Shown here piece after piece: positions 42,785-49,801 of a DNA stretch of 59,713 nt (positions are counted from its first letter, which is position 1; each line of letters opens with the position of its first letter). Where the stretch lies: contig NZ_JACIFA010000019.1 of assembly GCF_014197135.1 (NCBI RefSeq), positions 1 to 59,713 of the forward strand, given 5' to 3'. The notes below the pieces were generated by a model, which was not told the origin of the DNA, did no database searches, and worked only from the letters and a program-made list of their open reading frames with translations. A program made the position numbers and the translations under genes. This DNA comes from Sphingomonas zeae. Lineage in GTDB: Bacteria > Pseudomonadota > Alphaproteobacteria > Sphingomonadales > Sphingomonadaceae.

Positions 42785-43780
42785 ATGGACGTGATCGAAC
42801 GGCCCGTGCTGGACGGCGCGCGCAAGACCGGTGGCGCATTCGACGGCTATGTGCGCAGCGGCACCACCGTCGAACTCAAGGCCTTTACCGGCACCACCGG
42901 GGACAGCGGCGGCTTCGCCGTGCCGAGAGAGATCGATGCGGCGATCGGATCGGTGCTGCGCAATGTCTCGCCGATCCGGGGCATCGCCAACGTCGTGACG
43001 GTCGGCTCGGCGGGGTATCGCAAGCTGGTGACGACCGGGGGCACGCCCTCGGGCTGGGCGAGCGAGACGGCGGCGCGGCCCGAAACGGCGACGCCCAGCT
43101 TCGTCGAACTCGCGCCCCCGATGGGCGAGCTGTATGCCAACCCGTCGGCCAGTCAGGCTATGCTCGACGATGCCGCGTTCGATGTCGAGGGCTGGCTGGC
43201 CAGCGAGATCGCGACCGAGTTCGGCCGGGCGGAGGGACAGGCCTTCGTCAACGGATCGGGCGTCAACCGACCCAAGGGCTTCCTGAATAACCCGATCTCG
43301 ACGGCCAAGGATGGGGTGCGCCCCTTCGGCACGCTGCAATATCTGCCCAGCGGGGCGGCGGGTGCGTTCGGGAACGGGGAGGAGGACCGGCTGGTCGATC
43401 TGGTCCAGTCCTTGCGCGCGCCGTACCGCCAGGGGGCGTGCTTCGTGATGAACGCCGCGACCTCGGCCCGGATTCGCAAGATGAAGACGACGGACGGCCA
43501 GTTTCTCTGGGCACCTGGGCTGGCCGCCGGGCAGCCCGCGACGCTGCTCGGCTATCCGGTGGTCGAGGCGGAGGACATGCCCGACATTGCGGAGAACAGT
43601 TGCGCCATCGCCTTCGGCAATTTCCAGGCGGGCTATCTCATCACCGAACGCGCCGAGACTGCGATCCTGCGCGATCCGTACAGCAACAAGCCGTTCGTCA
43701 CCTTCTACGCCACGCGGCGGATCGGCGGCTGCGTCAGCGACTCGGAGGCGATCAAGCTGATGAAGTTCGCAACCAGCTGA
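42785..43780 (+). CDS. GTA major capsid protein (g5), short form
   Basis: An HK97-fold shell protein of 331 residues. The mature-type region begins near residue 30 with VELKAFTGTTGDSGGFAVPREI. Later come the E-loop area (TPSGWASETAARPE), the spine helix (DDAAFDVEGWLASEIATEFGRAEG) and the P-domain end (FVTFYATRRIGGCVSDSEAIKLMKF). Only about 30 residues precede the mature region, so the coiled N-terminal delta/scaffold domain of about 100 residues found in RcGTA gp5 is absent or nearly so. It starts one base after the protease stop codon. Confidence 0.92.
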   Translation: MDVIERPVLDGARKTGGAFDGYVRSGTTVELKAFTGTTGDSGGFAVPREIDAAIGSVLRNVSPIRGIANVVTVGSAGYRKLVTTGGTPSGWASETAARPETATPSFVELAPPMGELYANPSASQAMLDDAAFDVEGWLASEIATEFGRAEGQAFVNGSGVNRPKGFLNNPISTAKDGVRPFGTLQYLPSGAAGAFGNGEEDRLVDLVQSLRAPYRQGACFVMNAATSARIRKMKTTDGQFLWAPGLAAGQPATLLGYPVVEAEDMPDIAENSCAIAFGNFQAGYLITERAETAILRDPYSNKPFVTFYATRRIGGCVSDSEAIKLMKFATS

Positions 43781-43791
43781 ACCGGAAAAAT

Positions 43792-43817
43792 CGGGGCAGC
43801 CGCAAGGGGCTGCCCCG
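43792..43817 (+). terminator. Hairpin after the capsid gene
   Basis: CGGGGCAGCC and GGCTGCCCCG form a perfect 10-bp stem around GCAAGG, 12 nt after the capsid stop. No T tract follows, so it is more likely a partial terminator or an mRNA 3' stabiliser, which would favour capsid over downstream tail mRNA. Confidence 0.5.
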
Positions 43818-43972
43818 TAGTTCAGGGAGGATGCCGAACCGGCCGGGGGGCGCGGGGTCGGCATGGCCGGTGCCCAAGGGGGAGGCGGGCAGCGGCTGTC
43901 CGACTCTCTGCGCTCCAACTGTGACGCCCGTGTGTCGGACCTGTCGCAGTTTGTATCGATGAAGGAGTTTAC

Positions 43973-44470
43973 ATGATGAGCGGGACGAAGGAGGCCATGC
44001 CCCTTGCGACCGTGACGGCGGCGGCGGGTGCGGTGCGCACGCTGCTGCGGTTGGAGGAGGGCAATGAGGCGGCGCTGGTCGAGCGAGCCGCTGGCGTCGC
44101 GCTGGGGCTGGCCGAATCCTTTTGCGGGCAGATGCTGGTCGCGCGGGTGGTCGAGGATAGCCTGGCGGGCCGCGCAGCTTGGCAGGCGCTGTCGGCGCTG
44201 CCGGTGCAGACGATCCTGACGGACGGCGAGGGGGCGATCGATCGCGACGGACGCGGCTGGTTCCGCACGGCCGAGGATGCGACGATCCACTACCGCGCGG
44301 GGCTCGCCCAGGACTGGGCCAGCCTCCCGCCCGAGATCGCGCATGGCGTGGCGATCATGGGGGCGCATCTGTTCGACAATCGCGATGCCGCCGCCGTGCC
44401 GCCCGCCGCCGTCGCCGCTTTGTGGCGGCCGTGGCGGCGGATGAGGCTAGACGGGCCGAGGCGGGCATGA
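43973..44470 (+). CDS. GTA head-tail adaptor (g6)
   Basis: A 165-residue connector protein of the gp6/gp15 (HK97/SPP1) head-tail type, mostly helical: LATVTAAAGAVRTLLRLEEGNEAALVERAAGVALGLAESFCGQ and IHYRAGLAQDWASLPPEIAHGVAIMGAHLFDNRD. It adds a ring below the portal. AAGGAG precedes two possible starts, 43973 and 43976. It follows a 190-bp gap that holds the capsid hairpin and overlaps the next gene (ATGA). Confidence 0.82.
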   Translation: MMSGTKEAMPLATVTAAAGAVRTLLRLEEGNEAALVERAAGVALGLAESFCGQMLVARVVEDSLAGRAAWQALSALPVQTILTDGEGAIDRDGRGWFRTAEDATIHYRAGLAQDWASLPPEIAHGVAIMGAHLFDNRDAAAVPPAAVAALWRPWRRMRLDGPRRA

Positions 44471-44856
44471 CCGCGCGGGAGGCGCTGCGGGCGGGGCTGA
44501 TGGCCGCTCTTCGGCCTGTACTGACGCCGCTGGGGGTGTCGCTGTTCGATGCGGTGCCGGTGCGGGCGAGCGTGCCGCAAGCCGTACTGGGCGAGCCGGG
44601 CGACAGCGACTGGGGGGCGGCGGGGATCGAAGGGCGCGAACTGCGTGTCGCGCTGACCCTGACCGATGAGGGGGAACAGCCCCGGCGGCTGCGCCTCTGC
44701 GTCCAGGCGGCGGAGGCGATCGGCTTGGCCGGAGTGCTGGCCGATGGTTGGCGGGTCGCGGGGCTGAGCATGACCGGCACTCGCATGGCGAAGACGGGCG
44801 CGCGGTGGACGGCGAGCGTCGAATGGCGCGCCCGGCTGTGGCGCGTGGGACAATAG
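44467..44856 (+). CDS. GTA tail terminator, DUF3168 (g8)
   Basis: A 129-residue DUF3168 protein that caps the tail tube. The opening REALRAGLMAALRPVLTPLGVSLFD, then LRVALTLTDEG and a C-terminal TASVEWRARLWRV strand are typical. Because it follows g6 directly, the usual g7 stopper gene is missing at this locus. Confidence 0.82.
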   Translation: MTAREALRAGLMAALRPVLTPLGVSLFDAVPVRASVPQAVLGEPGDSDWGAAGIEGRELRVALTLTDEGEQPRRLRLCVQAAEAIGLAGVLADGWRVAGLSMTGTRMAKTGARWTASVEWRARLWRVGQ

Positions 44857-44866
44857 GGGGACAATC

Positions 44867-45274
44867 ATGGCAATCGAAAAGGGAAGCGCCTTTCTGTTGA
44901 AGATCGGCGACGGGGCCGAGCCGCCCGCCTTCGCGACGATGGCGGGGCTGCGCACCACGCAGCTGTCGATCAATGGCGAGACGGTGGTGGTGACGAACAA
45001 GGATTCGGGCGGCTGGCGAGAATTGCTGTCGGGCGCGGGCGTGCGCCATGTCAGCGTCGCGGGCGCGGGAGTCTTTACCGGATCGGCGGCGGAAGCGCGG
45101 ATGCGCGGCCATGCGCTGGCGGGCACGATCGAGACCTATCGGCTGAGCTTCGAGAGCGGTGGGTCGATGACCGGGCGGTTCCTGGTCACGCGGCTGGATT
45201 ACAGCGGCGATTTCGGTGGCGAGCGGACCTACACGCTGGCGCTGGAAAGCTCCGGCGCGGTGATGTCGGCATGA
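44867..45274 (+). CDS. GTA major tail tube protein, TP901-1 type (g9)
   Basis: A 135-residue tail tube subunit that polymerises as hexameric rings. It starts AIEKGSAFLLKIGDG, has LRTTQLSINGETVVVTNKDSGGWRELLSGAGVRHVSVAGAGVF and ends in a beta strand ERTYTLALESSG. Length matches the RcGTA tube protein. AGGGGGAC precedes the ATG; the stop overlaps g10. Confidence 0.92.
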   Translation: MAIEKGSAFLLKIGDGAEPPAFATMAGLRTTQLSINGETVVVTNKDSGGWRELLSGAGVRHVSVAGAGVFTGSAAEARMRGHALAGTIETYRLSFESGGSMTGRFLVTRLDYSGDFGGERTYTLALESSGAVMSA

Positions 45275-45585
45275 GCGGCGCGGCAAATCCCGTGCGCGGC
45301 GAAGCGAGCGTCCGTGTCGGCGGCAGCGAACTGGTCGTCCGGCCGAGCTTCCAGGCTTTGGTCGCGGCGGAAGGCGAGCTGGGGCCGTTGTTCGAGCTGG
45401 TCGAGCGGGCGGGCGAGGGCAGATTGTCGCTGGCCGAGGCGGCGGCGCTGATCTGGCATTGCCTGCGCGAGGTGCCTGACGGGCTGAGCCGCGAGCAGCT
45501 GGGCGAGGCGCTGGTCGATCTGGGACTGGCCGCGCTGGCGCCCGTGTTGCGGCAATTGCTGCGCCAGATACTGGGCGGAAAATGA
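45271..45585 (+). CDS. GTA gp10 family tail assembly protein
   Basis: A 104-residue protein of the GTA gp10 family: VRVGGSELVVRPSFQALVAAEGELGPLFELVERA, then AAALIWHCLRE. It is the counterpart of the phage tail assembly chaperone encoded between tube and tape measure genes. ATGA overlaps on both sides. Confidence 0.85.
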   Translation: MSGAANPVRGEASVRVGGSELVVRPSFQALVAAEGELGPLFELVERAGEGRLSLAEAAALIWHCLREVPDGLSREQLGEALVDLGLAALAPVLRQLLRQILGGK

Positions 45586-45782
45586 TGTTCGCCGAGGTGG
45601 CGGCGCGACTGGCGGGGATGGCGGGCGCGGTGCTGGGCTGGTCGCCGGACCGCTTCTGGCGCGCCACCCCGGCCGAACTTCAGGGAATCGTGACGGCGAT
45701 GACGGGCGGGGCGGAGGGCGGCGGCGATCCGCCCTCGCCCGCCACGCTCGTCCGGTTGCGGGAGATGTATCCGGATGGATGA
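45582..45782 (+). CDS. GTA g10.1 small tail assembly protein
   Basis: A 66-residue protein with LGWSPDRFWRATPAELQGIV and a C-terminal REMYPDG. This matches the short phage tail assembly chaperone (g10.1) family in alphaproteobacterial GTAs. It overlaps g10 by four bases and g11 by eight. Confidence 0.8.
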   Translation: MMFAEVAARLAGMAGAVLGWSPDRFWRATPAELQGIVTAMTGGAEGGGDPPSPATLVRLREMYPDG

Positions 45783-46311
45783 GCAGGAATTCGCACCCCG
45801 TATCGATATGCGGGGCTTCGCCGCCGACATGGCGACGATGCGCGCCGAGCTGTCGCGCGGGCTGGGCGATGCGGCCGAGCTCGGTGCACGAACGGTCGAG
45901 GGGGCGCTGCTGCGCGCGGTGCGCACGGGAAAGTTCGGGTTCGAGGAGTTGAAGGCGACCGCGCTGTCCGTGCTCGATCAGATCGCGCGCCTGGCGTTGC
46001 GGCAGGGCGTGGGGACGGTGGGCGATGGCGGGTTGTTGGGCTTGCTGGGCGGACTGGCGTCGGGCCTGCCCGGCCGGGCGACCGGCGGGCCGGTATCGCC
46101 CGACCGCCCCTATCTGGTCGGCGAGCGCGGGCCGGAGGTCTTTGTGCCGACCAGCAATGGGCGGATCGAGACGCTGCGCCCCGGCGGTTCCCCGCGGGAT
46201 GTGCGGGTGGCGATCACGATCAATGCCGGGGCAGGCGAGGCGGCGGGCGTGCTGCAACGCTCCAGCCGACAGGTCGCGCGCGCGGTCCGCGCGGCGCTGG
46301 CCGAGGACTGA
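45775..46311 (+). CDS. GTA tail tape measure protein (g11), short
   Basis: A 178-residue tape measure protein that sets tail length. N-terminal helices (FAADMATMRAELSRGLGDAAELG) and a hydrophobic Gly-rich central part (LLGLLGGLASGLPG) are followed by the signature GRATGGPVSPDRPYLVGERGPEVFVP. It is shorter than RcGTA gp11 (219 residues), so the tail should be correspondingly short. There is no frameshift fusion with g10/g10.1 of the phage lambda G/GT type. Confidence 0.87.
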   Translation: MDEQEFAPRIDMRGFAADMATMRAELSRGLGDAAELGARTVEGALLRAVRTGKFGFEELKATALSVLDQIARLALRQGVGTVGDGGLLGLLGGLASGLPGRATGGPVSPDRPYLVGERGPEVFVPTSNGRIETLRPGGSPRDVRVAITINAGAGEAAGVLQRSSRQVARAVRAALAED

Positions 46312-46359
46312 GCCGCATCTTTCCTCCCGTTGCAGCGGAGGAACTCGAGGAGCGATACC

Positions 46360-48633
46360 ATGCAATGGTGCCTGCATAGCGAACGCCGCGACCAGCGGAG
46401 CGACACGCTGTCTCGCTTCGACCCGCGCTATTGGACGGTCGATTTTCCCCGCCCGATGATGGCGGCGGTCGTCGTGACCGACCCCGATGGCTTGCGAGTC
46501 GATGCGGTCTTCTACCGCGCGGATGATCTGGCGGGGCTGATCTGGGAATCCGCGGATCGGCACGACCATCCGCTGTTGCGCTATGACACGGTGCGAGATT
46601 ATCGCGATTGCCGGTTGCGGTTCCGCTGGCGCTCGCGCGGGATCAAGCCGCTCGATGCGATTCACGGCCCGACCCTGACCATCGAGGGACGCGATGCGGC
46701 TGGCCGACCCCGCGCCTGGTATGTCCGGCTGTGGAATTATGCGACCGGCACGGCCGAGGATGCGGAGGTCGTCATCGACTTCGCGAACCTGGCGGGCGGG
46801 TTCCGATTTCCCGAGGATCGCGATCCCGTCTGGGCGGGCGATGTCGACCGGATGTTCGTCTCGCTGGTCGCGCCCGATTATGATGCAGGCGGCCGCTTTC
46901 TTGGCCAGCCGCAGGAGGGCTGGGTCGAGCTGACCGGGATCGTCTGTGACGGGCCGGGCGCAGTGATCGGCGTCGGCGCGGCGGTGCTGCCCGAGCAGGG
47001 CTTTGGTATCGCGAGCGGTTATGACGACAGCTATCACCTGACGCCGCAACGTTTGCTGCGCAATATGCTGCACCTCGGCTATCGTGGCAGCATCGTCCAT
47101 TATGTCGGCATGAGCCATTATTTCCGGCTCGAACGCAGCGGCGAGGGACTTTACGCCAGCCTGGCGGGCGGGGCGCTGAACGTGGCGAGCGCGGCGTGGC
47201 ATCGCGGCTTTGCGGGTGAGGCGAGGGCACTTGGCTATGAGCTGATCTGGTTGCTATCCTATGAGTTGTTCGACGCCCATTGCTGGGGCGACTGGAAACA
47301 GCGTTCGGCGGACGGTGCGCCCGCGCTGACCGGCTGGGAACCGCCCTCGACCTTGCTCAGCCCCGCGCATGGTGGGGCGATGGCCTATCTTCAGGCGGTG
47401 GCGCGGGCCTTTCTGGCGATCGGGCAAGCGGCGGGGCTGTCGCCGCAATTCCAGATCGGCGAGCCTTGGTGGTGGGTGCGTCCCTCGGACGGCGCGCCGT
47501 GTATCTACGATGCGGCGGCGATGGCGGCCTTCGCGCCGGTGCCGATGGCCAGTATGGCCGGGGCGAAAAGCCAGGCGCAGGGCGACACGCTCGACCGGGC
47601 GGGGGCATGTCTGGCAGCCTCGACGGCGGCGCTGTGCGCAGCCGTGAAGGCGGCGGCGCCGGGCTGCGTCACCCATTTGCTCACCTATCTGCCGACCGTG
47701 CTCGATCCCCAGGCGCCGGAGGCCAAGCGCGCCAACATGCCGATCGGCTGGGCAAGCCCGGCCTTCGATGTGCTGCAGCTGGAGGATTATGACTGGGTGA
47801 CGGCGGGAGACAGCGCCTCCACCCGAAAGGGCGTGGCGTTGGCGGAAGCGCGGCTCGGCTACCCGCCCGAGCGACAGCATTACCTGGCGGGCTTCGTGCT
47901 GCGCGCCGATCAGCGGACGCAATGGGCCTGGATCGCCGATGCGGCGGAGGCGGCCCGTGCGCGCGGGGTCGCCGCGACCTTCCTATGGGCAATGCCGCAG
48001 GTGATGCGCGACGGTTTCGTGTGCTGGGAAGGCGAGGAGGACGAGGTGCAGGCTTTCGATGACGTGCTGTTCCCGCTGGCGCTGGGCCGCGAGGCGGAGG
48101 TGACGCCGGGCTTCTCGACCGCGATCCTGACCGGCGCGGGGGGACGCGAGGCACGCAATGCGAGCTGGGCGGAGGCGCGGACGACCTATGATGTCGGCCC
48201 CGGCATCCGCTCGGCCGAGGATATTGCCGCGCTGCTTGGTTTTTTCCGGGCGCGGATGGGACCGGCGCGCGGCTTCCGCCTGCGCGACCCGTTCGACAGC
48301 ATCGGCACCGACGAGGCGTTGGGCATGGGCGACGGTGCGACGCGACGCTTCGCGCTCACGCGCCGTTATGGCGACCAGTCGCGTCGCATCACCCGCCCCG
48401 TTCCGGGGAGTGTGTCGGTGAAGGTCGCGGGGCGCAGCATGACCGGGTTCACGGTCGAGCCGGGCGGCTGGCTGCTCTTCGACGCCGCGCCCGTTATGGG
48501 CGCGGCGATTACCGCCAGCTTCACCTTCGACGTGCCTGTCCGCTTCGCCGAGGATCGACTGAGCGTAACGCTGGCGGGATTCCGGGCCGGTGCGGCGGCG
48601 TCCGTCCCGCTGGTCGAGGTGCGCGAGGCATGA
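46360..48633 (+). CDS. GTA distal tail protein (g12, DUF2460) with large N-terminal extension
   Basis: A 757-residue protein. Residues from about 575 to 757 are the DUF2460 / distal tail protein core (EARNASWAEARTTYDVGPGIRSAEDI, then GFFRARMGPARGFRLRDPFDS). The first 575 residues are extra. They open with MQWCLHSERRDQ and a beta-sandwich-like part (RWRSRGIKPLDAIHGPTLTI). A region that reads like a glycosidase TIM barrel follows: NMLHLGYRGSIVHYVGMSH, ELIWLLSYELFDAHCWGDW, QFQIGEPWWWVRPSDG, FDVLQLEDYDWV and AATFLWAMPQV. RcGTA g12 is only about 210 residues. GAGGAG precedes the ATG at 46360. The extension may help wall penetration or receptor contact. Confidence 0.83.
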   Translation: MQWCLHSERRDQRSDTLSRFDPRYWTVDFPRPMMAAVVVTDPDGLRVDAVFYRADDLAGLIWESADRHDHPLLRYDTVRDYRDCRLRFRWRSRGIKPLDAIHGPTLTIEGRDAAGRPRAWYVRLWNYATGTAEDAEVVIDFANLAGGFRFPEDRDPVWAGDVDRMFVSLVAPDYDAGGRFLGQPQEGWVELTGIVCDGPGAVIGVGAAVLPEQGFGIASGYDDSYHLTPQRLLRNMLHLGYRGSIVHYVGMSHYFRLERSGEGLYASLAGGALNVASAAWHRGFAGEARALGYELIWLLSYELFDAHCWGDWKQRSADGAPALTGWEPPSTLLSPAHGGAMAYLQAVARAFLAIGQAAGLSPQFQIGEPWWWVRPSDGAPCIYDAAAMAAFAPVPMASMAGAKSQAQGDTLDRAGACLAASTAALCAAVKAAAPGCVTHLLTYLPTVLDPQAPEAKRANMPIGWASPAFDVLQLEDYDWVTAGDSASTRKGVALAEARLGYPPERQHYLAGFVLRADQRTQWAWIADAAEAARARGVAATFLWAMPQVMRDGFVCWEGEEDEVQAFDDVLFPLALGREAEVTPGFSTAILTGAGGREARNASWAEARTTYDVGPGIRSAEDIAALLGFFRARMGPARGFRLRDPFDSIGTDEALGMGDGATRRFALTRRYGDQSRRITRPVPGSVSVKVAGRSMTGFTVEPGGWLLFDAAPVMGAAITASFTFDVPVRFAEDRLSVTLAGFRAGAAASVPLVEVREA

Positions 48634-49436
48634 GCGCCGACACGCTGACGACATGGGTGCTGTGCTGGCGGATCGAACGCCGTGACGGGGTGACGATCGG
48701 GCTGACCGGTCATGACCATGATCTGTGGATCGACGGGCTGCGCTACCGCGCCGCGCCCGGCCTGACGCCGAGTGCGATCCTGCGCGGCGACGGGCTGGAC
48801 CCCGATCTGATGGAAGCCTCGGGCGCACTGACCAGCGCGGCGATCGGCGAGCGCGATCTGCTGGCAGGTCGATGGGACGGGGCAGGCGTGGCGGCGGTCG
48901 CGGTCGACTGGACCGGTCAGGAACCGCCCGTGGCGCTGGGACAGGGCGCGATCGGCGCGGTGCGACTGGGCGAGGGCGGCTTTGCCGCCGAATTGCGCGG
49001 GGTCGGAGCGCTGCTCGACCGCCCGGTGGCGGAGGAAACCTCGCCCGATTGCCGCGCATCGCTGGGCGATCGGCGATGCCGCGTGGCGATGGCGCCGCGC
49101 CGACGCTTTGCGCGGGTCATGACCTGGGATGGCGAGGTGATGCTGACCGTCGATCGGCCCGAGCCGGTCGCCGGGGCCTATTGCCAGGGGCGGCTGATCT
49201 GGTTTGGCGGGGCCAATGCCGGGCTGGAGGCGCTGATCCTGGGATCGGAAGGCGACCGCATCCGGATCGCCACCGCCCCGGCCTATGCGGTCGAGGAGGG
49301 CGTGCTGGTCGAGTTGGTGGAGGGGTGCGACAAAAGGCTGGAAACCTGTCTGTCGCGCTTCGGCAATGTCGTGAATTTCCGCGGCGAGCCTTTCCTGCCC
49401 GGCATCGATCTGCTCACCCGCTATCCGGGCGCATGA
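48630..49436 (+). CDS. GTA tail hub protein, DUF2163 (g13)
   Basis: A 268-residue hub protein of the DUF2163 family, which sits at the tail tip. N-terminal motif TWVLCWRIERRDGVTIGLTGHDHDL; C-terminal motif CDKRLETCLSRFGNVVNFRGEPFLPG. Two more cysteines occur in SPDCRASLGDRRCRVAM. In the RcGTA structure the hub carries an iron-sulfur cluster on four cysteines, and the four here fit that role. ATGA overlaps on both sides. Confidence 0.9.
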   Translation: MSADTLTTWVLCWRIERRDGVTIGLTGHDHDLWIDGLRYRAAPGLTPSAILRGDGLDPDLMEASGALTSAAIGERDLLAGRWDGAGVAAVAVDWTGQEPPVALGQGAIGAVRLGEGGFAAELRGVGALLDRPVAEETSPDCRASLGDRRCRVAMAPRRRFARVMTWDGEVMLTVDRPEPVAGAYCQGRLIWFGGANAGLEALILGSEGDRIRIATAPAYAVEEGVLVELVEGCDKRLETCLSRFGNVVNFRGEPFLPGIDLLTRYPGA

Positions 49437-49801
49437 CCCGGGTGGAGGTGGCCGCGCGGGCGCTGGTCGGCGTGCGGTTCCGGCTGCACGGGCGCGATGC
49501 GACCCATGGGCTCGATTGCGTCGGGCTGGTCGCGCTGGCGACGGGGCGGGAGGCACCGACCGGCTATGGCTGGCGCAGCGGGGACGAGGGGCGGGTGGCG
49601 GCGATGCTCGATGCGGTCTTCGCGCGAGGGGCGCCCGCGCCCGGCGCGATCCTGCTGCTGCGCGTGGGGCCGGGACAACTGCATCTGGCGATCCGGGTGA
49701 GCGACGGGATCGTCCATGCCGATGCGGGGCTTCGTCGCGTCGCCTGGCGGCCCGGTGCACCGCCCTGGCCGGTGCTGGGATATTGGAAGGGGGAGGGATG
49801 A
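49433..49801 (+). CDS. GTA NlpC/P60 cell-wall peptidase (g14)
   Basis: A 122-residue NlpC/P60 peptidase thought to open peptidoglycan during DNA delivery. The catalytic Cys is in THGLDCVGLVALA and the His in QLHLAIRVSDGIVHADAG. The fold is complete and short, as in RcGTA. Overlaps with g13 and g15. Confidence 0.9.
   Translation: MTRVEVAARALVGVRFRLHGRDATHGLDCVGLVALATGREAPTGYGWRSGDEGRVAAMLDAVFARGAPAPGAILLLRVGPGQLHLAIRVSDGIVHADAGLRRVAWRPGAPPWPVLGYWKGEG

Noticed and set aside
42716..44368. A 550-codon minus-strand frame opposite the GTA capsid and adaptor genes
   Set aside because: It is antisense to clearly recognised GTA genes and reads through their gap. Composition effect only.
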